64,000 bases of DNA from assembly GCF_008974265.1 (NCBI RefSeq), contig NZ_BKZW01000001.1, positions 1,860,001-1,924,000 on the forward strand. The letters are read 5' to 3'. The notes below the pieces were generated by a model. That model searched no databases. It was not told the DNA's origin and saw only the letters and a list, made by a program, of their open reading frames with translations. Below, piece after piece: positions 35,887 to 44,726 of the stretch. The position numbers were made by a program, and so were the translations under genes. The stretch is from Dictyobacter vulcani. GTDB taxonomy: Bacteria > Chloroflexota > Ktedonobacteria > Ktedonobacterales > Ktedonobacteraceae. Each line of letters starts with the position of its first letter. The stretch's first letter is position 1.

Positions 35887-36588
35887 CTACCCGGTAGTTT
35901 CCACTTTTAGCCGCCAGGCAAAATTGCGTTTGACAATGGAGAGTAATGAAAGATTCTGCGGAAATAAACGCTCCAATTGATCAATAATACGTAACGTCAC
36001 CATCGGAAGCAGACTACTGCGCTGCGCGATAATATGTGGAATATAGCCCATATGCAAATATGGAGATTGGCTATCAGGACCTCCAGCAGGATCAGAGAAG
36101 AAGTGGAATGCACGTACCTCTTCGTCCGTCATCGTCTCGATCTCGCTATCCAATTCCAGGGAAAGTAATGGGACGCCATGCATAACTGAAAGGACCTCTG
36201 GCTCACTGCCAAACACAGCACGCTCCTCCATCATGCCTAAAACCATGATGTAGGTCAGCACAGCCTTTTCAGAAATGTAGTCCGGCGAGAACAACTCTAC
36301 CTGTGTCTCATTTGAGAGGCGTGGACCGAGGGCACCAAAGGCAGGATTCTGCAAAATCGTATCATAAATCACACCGACCGCATATGTTACTGGCTCACGG
36401 CTCTGTCCCAGAGCCTCATCTAAGAGCGCATCAGGATCATCCGCACGCTCAGAACGAACTGCAATACGCACAAAACGGCCAAAGGCATAATCCGCCGGGC
36501 CGGGCTGAATATCAGCCTCTCGCGGACCAAAAATTTGACAGACATAGTTAATATGCGAATCCGACTTGACTATTTTCCCGATTTTCAT
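35887..36588 (-). CDS. Conserved-looking HerA-associated protein, function unknown
   Basis: The 233-residue protein starts with MKIGKIVKSDSHINYVCQIFG and a beta-rich stretch that resembles the HAS-barrel at the N-terminus of HerA proteins. The rest is mixed alpha/beta with acidic patches. No NurA-like DGS or nuclease motif is seen. AGAGG precedes the ATG. It is the first gene of an apparent three-gene operon with the HerA-like ATPase and a membrane protein. The partner role is inference from context only. Confidence 0.55.
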   Translation of the reverse strand: MKIGKIVKSDSHINYVCQIFGPREADIQPGPADYAFGRFVRIAVRSERADDPDALLDEALGQSREPVTYAVGVIYDTILQNPAFGALGPRLSNETQVELFSPDYISEKAVLTYIMVLGMMEERAVFGSEPEVLSVMHGVPLLSLELDSEIETMTDEEVRAFHFFSDPAGGPDSQSPYLHMGYIPHIIAQRSSLLPMVTLRIIDQLERLFPQNLSLLSIVKRNFAWRLKVETTG

Positions 36589-36837
36589 TATTCAACCTCT
36601 CGGGGGATACTATAAAGAACCAGTAGGCCCGTGATCATTCCCAGGAAAAACAACAATTAGAACAAATGGTTTGGCGGCATTATAACACAGAGATTGAATT
36701 TTGTGCGCTTCTTACCGCTAACAGTGGTACCTCTGAGAAAAGAAGTCGTTTCCAGAGCTTGCTTCTTTCTACTGACCAGTTTATTATCTACAATTACTTA
36801 TACTGTTGATAGCTTAAAAAAGGGAAAGATCAGAACT

Positions 36838-37218
36838 ATGGCACCCTCATCATCTAAACCTAAACAAGCACGTAAGGGGCTTCGCCGACCAGAAGAAGTG
36901 GATAAATATGTAGATACATTTTTGTCAACCACCTGCAACACCAGCCGGCGCTATATATTGGAATTACTGGCATGCCCTGAACACGAGGATGGTTCCAGGA
37001 TGCCTGAAATGCGTTCAGGGGAGATTGCTAAAGCAATCGGACTGGCGGCAGCAACAACCTCAGAACATCTGAGCCAATTGGTGGCAGTAGGTCTGGTCAC
37101 TTCAAGGCGTGAGGGCAATGTGGTCTATTATCAGTTGCGTAACCATTCGCTGGTTCTGGCTTTCCATGACCTGCTAGAAGCACTCGATCATGACTATGCT
37201 CTGAAGAAGGAAATGTAG
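36838..37218 (+). CDS. ArsR-family winged-helix regulator
   Basis: 126 residues from the ATG at 36838 (GGGAAAG upstream); the frame also runs 48 codons further up, without a site. The HTH is in SGEIAKAIGLAAATTSEHLSQLVAVGLVTSRREGNVVYYQL, the ArsR pattern with wing. The N-terminal Cys residues (TTCNTSRR and LLACPEH) are not in the classical ELCVC metal site, so the ligand is unclear. The gene stands alone, converging on a receiver-domain gene. Confidence 0.82.
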   Translation: MAPSSSKPKQARKGLRRPEEVDKYVDTFLSTTCNTSRRYILELLACPEHEDGSRMPEMRSGEIAKAIGLAAATTSEHLSQLVAVGLVTSRREGNVVYYQLRNHSLVLAFHDLLEALDHDYALKKEM

Positions 37219-37256
37219 AGGCAGCAGATTTCTTTCTATACAATAGAATGCTCAGA

Positions 37257-37664
37257 TCAGGAAACAAGATTTTCGATGGCTTGTAAAAATTCATCAAGAT
37301 CGATAGGCTTGCTCATGCCTTGAATCTTGCGCTGGCGGAGTTCCTGGAGTGGTAGATGGGCACTCATCATCAGGACGGGCACATGTTCCAGCTCTTTTAT
37401 AGCATGCAGTTGATCGTAGAGTTCAAGGCCATTCATACCTGGCAACTGATAGTCCAGGATAAAGAGGTGGGGCTTGATACCTTTAACTGTTTGTAAAGCT
37501 TGAAAACTGTCGGAGGCCAGCGTAACCAGAAAAGATGTTTCCTGGCTTATCGCTTGCTGCAATACTTCTCCGATATTTATATCATCTTCAACCAGAAGAA
37601 TAATTTTTGCTTCAGATTTTGTGTGTTCGTCAATAGGTGCCGGATGCACTGTGTCGTGAGCCAT
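37257..37664 (-). CDS. Single-domain response regulator (CheY-like)
   Basis: One receiver domain of 135 residues with complete active site: acidic pair in LLVEDD, phospho-Asp in LFILDYQLPG, the Ser/Thr position in MMSAH and Lys in MSKPID. There is no output domain, so it probably passes phosphate or binds a partner. No histidine kinase gene is adjacent. An inverted repeat lies upstream of the start. Confidence 0.9.
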   Translation of the reverse strand: MAHDTVHPAPIDEHTKSEAKIILLVEDDINIGEVLQQAISQETSFLVTLASDSFQALQTVKGIKPHLFILDYQLPGMNGLELYDQLHAIKELEHVPVLMMSAHLPLQELRQRKIQGMSKPIDLDEFLQAIENLVS

Positions 37665-37705
37665 TTACTGCTCCATACAATTGCTCAAATTCCACAAAAA
37701 TACAC

Positions 37706-37734
37706 TTGACAATTTCGGTCTTTAACGAAATTGT
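37706..37734. promoter_or_regulatory. Inverted repeat over a -35-like TTGACA
   Basis: ACAATTTCG (37709-37717) and CGAAATTGT (37726-37734) are a perfect 9-bp inverted repeat, overlapping TTGACA (37706-37711), about 45 bp upstream of the receiver gene. The remaining gap to the sodA start (about 370 bp) shows no gene. Confidence 0.4.
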
Positions 37735-38108
37735 ATTTACACTATACCATGTTTTGCTTGAGAAAGATAGTTTCTTTCCTTAATGCCTTATCATCAGCAC
37801 GCTAAAAACACTAATCGCTGCGCAGGAGGATGGAGAAGGGAATGTCTCTGTTTGTTTTATGTGATACGTATACTAACATAAGTATAGTGATACAATCAGG
37901 GTGTGCAAATGATCCATGCGCATTTTTCAAATTGAGGTGCGCCTCGCCTTGACATTGCCCACCTCTATCGCATACAACTAAACATGTGGACTCTGTCCTC
38001 TCGAAATAGCCTGGTATGGATCTTACCAAGCAGGCTCATCGAGACCCCCAATGTCAAATTAGGAGGGAATGTCACCTCCTATTATATTTGAGTAAGGAGA
38101 GATGCTTT

Positions 38109-38723
38109 ATGGCTTTTGAGCTTCCTAAGCTTCCGTATGACTACGCCGCGTTAGAGCCTTATATTGATGCTCAGACAATGCAACTGCATCATGATAAGCA
38201 CCATGCTACCTATGTCAACAATCTGAATGCAGCTCTTGAGGGGCATGAATTTGCAAATCTTTCAATCGAAAATGTGATTAGCCGCCTCAATGAAGTTCCC
38301 GAGGCCAAGCGCACGGCTGTCCGTAACAATGGTGGTGGTCACATTAACCATACTATGTTCTGGGAATTGATGACACCAGGTGGCAGCAAAGAGCCAACCG
38401 GCGAGCTGGCGACAGCTATCAACGCTAAATTTGGTTCCTTTAGCGCCTTCAAGGATGCCTTCAATGATGCCGGCGTCAAACGCTTTGGTTCCGGTTGGGC
38501 CTGGCTGGTGCTGGATAAAGGTGGCAACCTGGCCATCACATCAACCGCCAATCAGGATAGCCCGCTCATCGATGGCAATTTCCCGATCCTCGGTAACGAT
38601 GTCTGGGAACATGCCTACTACCTGAAGTATCAGAACCGCCGTCCAGAGTACCTGAGTGCCTGGTGGAATGTTTTGAACTGGGATGTAGTAGCTAAACGTT
38701 ACGCTAAGGCTCGCGGCCTCTAA
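38109..38723 (+). CDS. sodA: Superoxide dismutase (Fe/Mn family)
   Basis: It dismutates superoxide to oxygen and hydrogen peroxide. Metal ligands are visible as His in [11 protein letters not shown], His in [10 protein letters not shown], and Asp and His in [18 protein letters not shown]. The length (204 residues) is typical. The ATG at 38109 has TAAGGAG upstream; the frame extends 31 codons further without a site. Fe versus Mn use is not decided here. A terminator follows. Confidence 0.96.
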   Translation: MAFELPKLPYDYAALEPYIDAQTMQLHHDKHHATYVNNLNAALEGHEFANLSIENVISRLNEVPEAKRTAVRNNGGGHINHTMFWELMTPGGSKEPTGELATAINAKFGSFSAFKDAFNDAGVKRFGSGWAWLVLDKGGNLAITSTANQDSPLIDGNFPILGNDVWEHAYYLKYQNRRPEYLSAWWNVLNWDVVAKRYAKARGL

Positions 38724-38752
38724 GATTGCCGCGATTCAATAGCTTCCCGTGA

Positions 38753-38788
38753 GCAGTCAGTTACCCTTCAAGGGTGACTGGCTGCTTT
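38753..38788. terminator. Terminator between sodA and MFS gene
   Basis: GCAGTCAGTTACCCT/AGGGTGACTGGCTGC forms a 15-bp stem with G-U pairs and a tight loop, followed by T4. The flanking genes converge. Confidence 0.85.
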
Positions 38789-38795
38789 TATGTCT

Positions 38796-40037
38796 TCAGC
38801 GCTGCTCAATAGGTACGGCTGCACCATGATTCAAGCCAAAACGCAGCAGACCAATGCTGCCACATATAATCATCAGCAGGGCGCAACTACTGATACCTAC
38901 CAGCACAGAGAAATGCGCAAAGAGTGGCGCGGCCAGCAGCAGTCCCAGCGATGAGCCAACATTGGCCAGCACCATGCGCAAACTATAGACTTTTCCTAAC
39001 TGGCCAGCTGGCAGTTCGGTTTGCATCATGGTCAGCATGGTGATATCCCCCATTGGACCACCCAGGGCCGCAAAAGCAGATCCAAGAATCGCCATGGGCA
39101 ATGAATGAGAAAAAGCTAGCAGCAAAAAGCCCAGCCCAACTACAATCTTGCCATAAAAAACAAGTGACACTCCCTGGCGCAAGGGGATACTCCCCATAAT
39201 CAGGTTGCTGAGCACGTTACCAACGCCATAGGCACCAATAATCAAACCAAGAGCACCCACATCGCTTTTTAAGACGCGCTCCACCAGTAATGGTGCACCA
39301 ATTAAAAAACTGGCGCTCCAGGCCAGATTCATCACACCATTCAAGGTAATCGACCAGGCCAGCGGCTGATGTTGACCGACCAGCTGGACCGCCCCACGAA
39401 TATCTTGCCAGATACCTCGAATGCCAGCCGAGGATGTGGATACAGAAGTTTTTACCTGGATAAAGTGCCGTCCCAGAAATAGTATGGCCAGAGCCGAGAC
39501 CACAAAGCTGAAGGCGTTCAAAGTGAAGAACTGCGGCAACGGCATAAATAATACCAGCAAGCCCGCCATACTGGGTCCGAGGGCACGGGCCAGACGAGCC
39601 GTGACATCCATCAATCCATTGACCGCCTGCAAGGTCTTTACATCTCCGGACAGCGCGGGCAGGCTGGCTTGCAAAGCAGGATCAAATAATGAACCCAGGC
39701 CACCAATCACAATGGCAGCAATAACCAGATACCAGAATTGGAGTAATCCTGTTAAGGCCAGAATTGCCATCAGCGCCACAGTAGCCGCGCGGAGCACATC
39801 CACGGTCACCATGACCAGGCGGCGATTCCAACGATCAGCATAGACTCCTCCCAATAAACCAAAAATCAGCTGTGAACTGGCTTGAGCCGCCGCCACAAGC
39901 CCTGCCCCGCTGCCAACCGTCTTGACCGCGATCCATACAACTGCCAGACTATATAAATAATCCCCGATCGCCGACAATACCTGGCTACTCCACAGAAGCG
40001 CAATCGCAGGATGCCGTAACGCCTTTAAAAATCCCAT
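38796..40037 (-). CDS. Major facilitator superfamily transporter
   Basis: 413 residues with twelve hydrophobic segments. The opening ALRHPAIALLWSSQVLSAIGDYLY and the loop YADRWNRRLVMVTVDVLRA after the second helix are typical of the MFS_3/enterobactin-exporter-like (EntS, macrolide efflux) group. AAAGGGAAG precedes the ATG. It is divergent from a LysR regulator with 118 bp between starts, the classic arrangement for local control. The substrate is unknown. Confidence 0.9.
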   Translation of the reverse strand: MGFLKALRHPAIALLWSSQVLSAIGDYLYSLAVVWIAVKTVGSGAGLVAAAQASSQLIFGLLGGVYADRWNRRLVMVTVDVLRAATVALMAILALTGLLQFWYLVIAAIVIGGLGSLFDPALQASLPALSGDVKTLQAVNGLMDVTARLARALGPSMAGLLVLFMPLPQFFTLNAFSFVVSALAILFLGRHFIQVKTSVSTSSAGIRGIWQDIRGAVQLVGQHQPLAWSITLNGVMNLAWSASFLIGAPLLVERVLKSDVGALGLIIGAYGVGNVLSNLIMGSIPLRQGVSLVFYGKIVVGLGFLLLAFSHSLPMAILGSAFAALGGPMGDITMLTMMQTELPAGQLGKVYSLRMVLANVGSSLGLLLAAPLFAHFSVLVGISSCALLMIICGSIGLLRFGLNHGAAVPIEQR

Positions 40038-40155
40038 GTGCTTGCTTCCCTTTCCTGGACAAGAAACTTTAGCACAAGTGTACGAAAACGCGTGCTATAA
40101 TACAATCAGATATTGCCTATATGTAGTATTAATAATTTTAATAGTAAGCGAAATA

Positions 40156-41064
40156 ATGATGGATATCGATCAACTTCTGACATTTGAGCGTATTGTGCGC
40201 GAAGGAAGCTTTAGTCAGGCCGCCAGAGCCCTCAATCTGTCACAACCGACGATGAGCACCCGTATTCATGCACTCGAAGAAGAAGTCGGAGGCGCTCTCT
40301 TTATACGGGGCGGTCGAAAAGTAGCCCTGACTGAGCGTGGCGAAAGCTTCTTGCCCTATGCTCGTCGGGCCATAGAAATACTGAATGAGGGTAAAGAAGT
40401 TGCGCAGCTGACGCAAAAAGGCAAAAGGGGACGCGTCACCATTGGTACTCTGGAATCCTATAGCGGCGGTTTTTTGGCAACTACAATCGCGTACTTCCAT
40501 CGAACACATCCAGATGTAGAAGTATTTGTCCGTACTGGCCATAGCCAGGAAATCGAGCAGATGCTCTATGATGGCGTCATCCGTCTTGGATTATTAAACT
40601 GGCCTTTCCTCAATGCAGATTTAACGACCCTGTTACACTTTCGCGAAGCCTTCATTTTTGTCGCCCCCCCACAGCATCCATTAGCGCAGAAAACCTCCGT
40701 AAGCGCGGAGGATATTCATATCCTGGCGCAGCCACTCTTAATCGTGCAGAAAACGTTTGCGCTCAGCGAAATACTGGCTCGCATTTATCCTCATCCTGAA
40801 CGTACAATGGAGTTGCCGGTACAGACAGCCTGTGAACTATTACGGCAAGGCATCGGAGCCGCCTTTATCACGCGGAGCGCCATCGAAAAAGAATTGGCAG
40901 CAGGACTAGTAGTAGAGCTAGCAGTTCAGGATATTCCACGCAATTATCGGGAATTTGCCCTGGTACGCCTGAGCCGCCAGCACGCTCTTCCCGCTGCAAT
41001 CCATGACTTTATCGCTGCCTTAACCAGTCAGACAGGACATATTTTACTTGACAGTCCTTCTTGA
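40156..41064 (+). CDS. LysR-family transcriptional regulator
   Basis: The N-terminal HTH reads LLTFERIVREGSFSQAARALNLSQPTMSTRIHALEEEVGG, diagnostic for LysR. An effector-binding domain follows (about 90-295). The ATG at 40156 (or 40159) is used; the frame upstream is a non-conserved extension. No clear ribosome site is seen. Divergent from the MFS gene, it probably controls that exporter. A TATAAT-like box lies in the 118-bp gap. Confidence 0.92.
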   Translation: MMDIDQLLTFERIVREGSFSQAARALNLSQPTMSTRIHALEEEVGGALFIRGGRKVALTERGESFLPYARRAIEILNEGKEVAQLTQKGKRGRVTIGTLESYSGGFLATTIAYFHRTHPDVEVFVRTGHSQEIEQMLYDGVIRLGLLNWPFLNADLTTLLHFREAFIFVAPPQHPLAQKTSVSAEDIHILAQPLLIVQKTFALSEILARIYPHPERTMELPVQTACELLRQGIGAAFITRSAIEKELAAGLVVELAVQDIPRNYREFALVRLSRQHALPAAIHDFIAALTSQTGHILLDSPS

Positions 41065-41132
41065 CATTTTGTACACTGACCCGGTCAAACCAGATACCAG
41101 CACAAATACGTATAGATAGATAAACTAAAAAA

Positions 41133-42362
41133 ATGAAAGAAGTTGATCTCTCATTCTTAAGTGAACTGGCACGCAATCCAGAGTATGTGTTGACGGCGCA
41201 GCAGCAGGAAAGTCTGCACAACAATCAACAGTTGTTAAAAAGAGCCAACGCGATCGTGATTTTGCTGGGTGGTAAGGCTGGCCGGTTAGGTGAGTGCGTA
41301 GTGGGAACGGCCTTCCTGGAAGGAATGCTCCAGCTCCTGCGTGTCCTGCATAAAGAAGGAATATCTGTGCAGGTTATGCTTGATCAAAAATCGCTGGATC
41401 TCTTCCAGGAGAAAAGTTATCAGCAAGCATACTGGTCTGAAGTCAGCATTCAAGGCCTGGAAGCGCCACTTGATCCCAGAGTAATTTTATCCCTGCCAGG
41501 CTACGCAGATGCAGATGCCCACCTCCTGGTATTGGACTTTCATGGGGCCCAGGATGGCATGCCCTATTGTATCTACAAACAGACTGGTCACGGTTCGGTT
41601 ACTATTCTGGGGAATCTTTTTCGGATGGGTATGCGCAATTACTCTCAGCGAGGACCAGAACAGCGCTATACAGCGTTTCTCACAGACCTCTTTGCGCTGC
41701 CAGAAACCATGCTGACCAGATCCACCGTTCAACCATATCTACGGCTCGCAGTAGAGGATCAACTTCAGATCCAGGAGCTGCAGCACATTTATCCGCTGGA
41801 TCCTACAGCCATTACGATTATCTGTTTCTTTCAATCGGTCGTGCTAGCCAAATGCTATGAGCTGTGGGACGATGTTATGCAATTGCTCTGCGAGCAGGTG
41901 GCCCGCGAGCAACCAGGCCAGAAATTAGAGTTTGTCCTTGCTTGCGGACCCGACGATAATCTACCAGATGGTTTTAAGCAGGCGGATATGGCCGATTGGC
42001 TTCAGGATTTCACAGGCGTGGCGAACAATGCTCAGGTGCGCATCTATCGTACCAACACGCTGCGTGATCTGGCTATGCTTACCAGTCGAGCCAGCCTGGC
42101 ACTCTCAGATGATACAGGACCTGGCCATATTGCCGGAGCATTGAAGATTCCTGTCATCATCCCGTTTCTGCCTGGCAACATCTATGCTAAAGAAATCTGG
42201 TCCTCGACCCTCTGGCACCATGGCGTTACCCTGGATCCCAATCCATACAGCAACCAGCAAATCGAAGCCGCAATCATCTGGGGCCGCACCGACATCATCG
42301 ATAGCATTCCACCTACCAGACTTTATCAAGAAGCCAGCCGTTACTTGCCAGCAAAACACTAG
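41133..42362 (+). CDS. Glycosyltransferase family 9-like protein
   Basis: The N-terminal ILLGGKAGRLGECVVGTAFLEGML and the C-terminal ALSDDTGPGHIAGALKIPVIIPFLPG match the GT9 layout (compare GDS.G..H.A in typical heptosyltransferases), with an N-terminal extension of about 35 residues. The 409 residues are longer than usual. It may glycosylate a surface compound; the conserved acceptor motifs are weak, so the enzyme class is an inference. No ribosome site is seen before the ATG. It is followed within about 10 bp by a 6S-like RNA. Confidence 0.65.
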   Translation: MKEVDLSFLSELARNPEYVLTAQQQESLHNNQQLLKRANAIVILLGGKAGRLGECVVGTAFLEGMLQLLRVLHKEGISVQVMLDQKSLDLFQEKSYQQAYWSEVSIQGLEAPLDPRVILSLPGYADADAHLLVLDFHGAQDGMPYCIYKQTGHGSVTILGNLFRMGMRNYSQRGPEQRYTAFLTDLFALPETMLTRSTVQPYLRLAVEDQLQIQELQHIYPLDPTAITIICFFQSVVLAKCYELWDDVMQLLCEQVAREQPGQKLEFVLACGPDDNLPDGFKQADMADWLQDFTGVANNAQVRIYRTNTLRDLAMLTSRASLALSDDTGPGHIAGALKIPVIIPFLPGNIYAKEIWSSTLWHHGVTLDPNPYSNQQIEAAIIWGRTDIIDSIPPTRLYQEASRYLPAKH

Positions 42363-42369
42363 CTTCAAT

Positions 42370-42433
42370 TAGCATTTGCTTCCTGTGTGCTCCATAGGTT
42401 CTCTCCCTGATTTCTCGCACCTGCGGCAATAAC
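42370..42433 (+). ncRNA. ssrS: 6S-like RNA, 5' half, cut by an insertion sequence
   Basis: CATTTG..CTTC at the 5' side, then CCCTGA (6S 5' bubble strand) and CTCGCA just before the IS. Each has a complement in the block that follows the IS: TGCGAG for CTCGCA, and GAAG..CAAATG for CATTTG..CTTC. The order of parts matches 6S RNA, the mimic of an open promoter that binds RNA polymerase. The call is inference from fold and motifs. Confidence 0.45.
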
Positions 42434-44013
42434 TATGAGTCATCCCGAATTTTCGGGATGCTTTTCTAACACCTTTTATCTGACAAAGACTGTAATGTCT
42501 GGATATTGGGAGCCAAAAGGTAGCCAAGGCTTGGACGATAGTCGTCCCACAGACGGCTGATCGCCCAACGTAAGCGGTAAAGCGGTGCAATAGCTTTTTT
42601 GCATCGCTTTCCGGTTCTTTTGCACTTCAAATGCAAGATCATTTCAACAAGATCCCCGTGGATAGGAGTGAGTAAATGGAGGAGAAAAGCATAAACAAGT
42701 GTCACGATACCTAACAGCTTGAGTCGGTTTTCCATCGCGTACAAACGCGGACTCTCCATCGCCAGCTCACTCTTTCCATAGCGGAATACGAGTTCTATTT
42801 GCCAACGTCTCCGATAAGCAAAAACAATCTCCCAAGCCTGCTCTGCAGTTCGAATACGCTCATTAGTTACCAGATACCAGACTTTCTTATTCACGCGAAC
42901 TTTTACGAGATAAAGTTGATACTCGTATTGCTCATGCCATATCGGCGCCCACCAAACATCACAAGGCATCTTTTCACCAGTATGGCTATCACGTATTTCT
43001 TTATGAGATAAATACTTTTTATGTAATCCAATCTGCCATAATTTCTTCTTTTCCCCTTTCTCATTGAAAAAGAAATGCCCTTTTTTCCAGCGAATCACAA
43101 AACGCACACGTAATTTCTGTAACACTTGTATCCAAGGGCCTGATGCTGCTCCACGATCAAATATGTGAAGGAGCTGATCCCCCCATTTCCGAACAACTTT
43201 TCTCAATAACTTTTCTTGTTGTTCTCTTAACTTTGTCGCATCATCACCTCTGGTAGTCCACCAGCTCATCACTGCTACTTTTACCCTTCCTTCCATTCCT
43301 ATGATCAATGCTGCTGTCCACTGCATTCCTGCCACTGTAATCGCTTTCTTTGGTGGAAAATTAAAGACCAGGCCTTTTTTTGAGCGCTGCAATCTTTTCG
43401 CTTTACTAGAAGTTACTGGACAGATTCCTTCTAATTTCTCGCTTTCTGCTTTTTCTATGACACTCTCATCCCAAGGGCAAATAATCCTTTTCCCTTGTTC
43501 TCTCATACGTGTCACCTCTTTATCAGCTTCTTCTAGTAAATAGTGATCTATCTGCAAAAAATTCCATTTTATGGAGCGAAGCAGGTTTCCCACTCTCTTC
43601 GTTCCAGCAGTCGCTGTTTTTGATTGCTGCGCATATCCATCGAGGTAGGAACCTAATTCACTCAAAAGTAGTCCCTGCTTGTTATTTCTGAAACGAATAA
43701 TTGCAACGCATACCTGTACTAACGTTCGCACTAACCTCTTATCTATCAGCCTATCAAGCACAATCAAAAGTGGCATAAGAAATTCTTCAAGCAATTGAGC
43801 TAATTCCTGTGATGCTCTCTGCGCATCTTGTTCCTCGGGTTGAAGTATGTCATACTGAAATGGCATGAGTTGGGGGACTCCTGGTTTTTTGCTGTCAGTT
43901 GAATTTTTAACAGTTTAACTCAGGAGACCCCTCTTTGCCTAGTTCTTACTTTTCCGGTTTTCTCTCTTTCTTTCCGGCTAGAAATGTTCCTCAAAAATTC
44001 GGGATGACTCATA
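42434..44013 (-). mobile_element. IS4-like insertion sequence
   Basis: About 1.58 kb bounded by perfect 20-bp inverted repeats (42434-42453 and 43994-44013) that read TATGAGTCATCCCGAATTTT inward. It holds one transposase gene. The outermost 9 bp are near-palindromic (ATGAGTCAT / ATGACTCAT), so they could be either the ends of the repeat or a target duplication with one mismatch. At the left end CATCCCGAA/TTCGGGATG makes a hairpin that could stop transcription entering from outside. Confidence 0.85.
42466..43866 (-). CDS. IS4-family transposase
   Basis: 466 residues with an intact DDE core: first Asp in CPWDESVIEKAE, second Asp in LHIFDRGAASGPW, and the IS4 signature Y-(2)-R-(3)-E-(6)-K, where E is in WQIELVF and K is six residues on. 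AGGAG lies before the ATG. The frame has no interruption, so the element may still be mobile. It lies inside the inverted repeats, transcribed opposite to the split RNA gene. Confidence 0.92.
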   Translation of the reverse strand: MPFQYDILQPEEQDAQRASQELAQLLEEFLMPLLIVLDRLIDKRLVRTLVQVCVAIIRFRNNKQGLLLSELGSYLDGYAQQSKTATAGTKRVGNLLRSIKWNFLQIDHYLLEEADKEVTRMREQGKRIICPWDESVIEKAESEKLEGICPVTSSKAKRLQRSKKGLVFNFPPKKAITVAGMQWTAALIIGMEGRVKVAVMSWWTTRGDDATKLREQQEKLLRKVVRKWGDQLLHIFDRGAASGPWIQVLQKLRVRFVIRWKKGHFFFNEKGEKKKLWQIGLHKKYLSHKEIRDSHTGEKMPCDVWWAPIWHEQYEYQLYLVKVRVNKKVWYLVTNERIRTAEQAWEIVFAYRRRWQIELVFRYGKSELAMESPRLYAMENRLKLLGIVTLVYAFLLHLLTPIHGDLVEMILHLKCKRTGKRCKKAIAPLYRLRWAISRLWDDYRPSLGYLLAPNIQTLQSLSDKRC

Positions 44014-44098
44014 TCTGGGCACTTTAGTGCCCGAGTGCGGCTGCGAGCACGCTCCCCGATAAGAGTGGGAAGCCACCCTCTCGAAGAAACAAATGATG
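44014..44098 (+). ncRNA. ssrS: 6S-like RNA, 3' half, after the insertion sequence
   Basis: GGGCACTTTAGTGCCC forms an apical hairpin. TGCGAG pairs with the 5' half. GAGCACGCTC matches the small 3'-bubble hairpin of 6S (E. coli has GAGCAUGCUC). GGGAAGCC resembles the conserved GAGAAGCC, and GAAG..CAAATG closes the long stem. A terminator hairpin follows at 44102. Confidence 0.45.
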
Positions 44099-44101
44099 TT
44101 G

Positions 44102-44125
44102 CCCGGACATGCTCCGGGTTTCTTT
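44102..44125 (+). terminator. Terminator after 6S-like RNA
   Basis: CCCGGA-CATGC-TCCGGG followed by TTTCTTT. Confidence 0.7.
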
Positions 44126-44235
44126 ATAAAATATCTATCCGTTCTATATTGACATACCCATATCGCTCAATCTACACTATAGATACCTCGCGGTGTCGTA
44201 TTGAAGATGGAGAAGAAGTGAGAAAGGTTGGGGTT

Positions 44236-44619
44236 ATGTTTTCGGCACTCAAACAATATATCAAATACCGAATCATGTGTATCTTATATGATGTAATGAA
44301 GACTCGCTACGAAGCACAGAACTGGTCCATCACCACCAATTGTCCCTCGTGCACCCAGCTCATTCCGATTACTGCTCACTTTTGTGCCTATTGTGGGCAA
44401 GAAGTACAACTAGCGATTACAAACCAGAAAACGGTACAATTACAAATTACTGGTCCTCTCCAGATCAAGCAAGTAGTCACTATGTTACCACCAGACGCTG
44501 CACACGGACGCTTCCTACGCTATGCCCGAACTCAGAAAAATCAGATTGGTCCGGCCACATTGGCTCATCGACAACTACAAGATTTAGAGGGCCCACGCAT
44601 ACCCCACCACAACTATTAG
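44236..44619 (+). CDS. Small zinc-ribbon protein, function unknown
   Basis: 128 residues from the ATG at 44236 (GAAAGGTTGGGG upstream). A four-Cys zinc ribbon CPSC...CAYCGQEV lies at about residues 36-56. The C-terminal third is basic and ends ARTQKN..GPRIPHHNY. A second overlapping frame also stays open to 44759, so a frameshift near the end cannot be excluded. It lies between the 6S-like RNA and the DnaA-box cluster. No function can be given. Confidence 0.4.
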   Translation: MFSALKQYIKYRIMCILYDVMKTRYEAQNWSITTNCPSCTQLIPITAHFCAYCGQEVQLAITNQKTVQLQITGPLQIKQVVTMLPPDAAHGRFLRYARTQKNQIGPATLAHRQLQDLEGPRIPHHNY

Positions 44620-44726
44620 AAGCAGCATCTGAAGCAGCATCTATAGTAGAACCATTATTATCAGTGATGAGAGATATAACTATCACCTATCCCTGGGACA
44701 TAGTACTTCTAGCAAATACTATTGAC

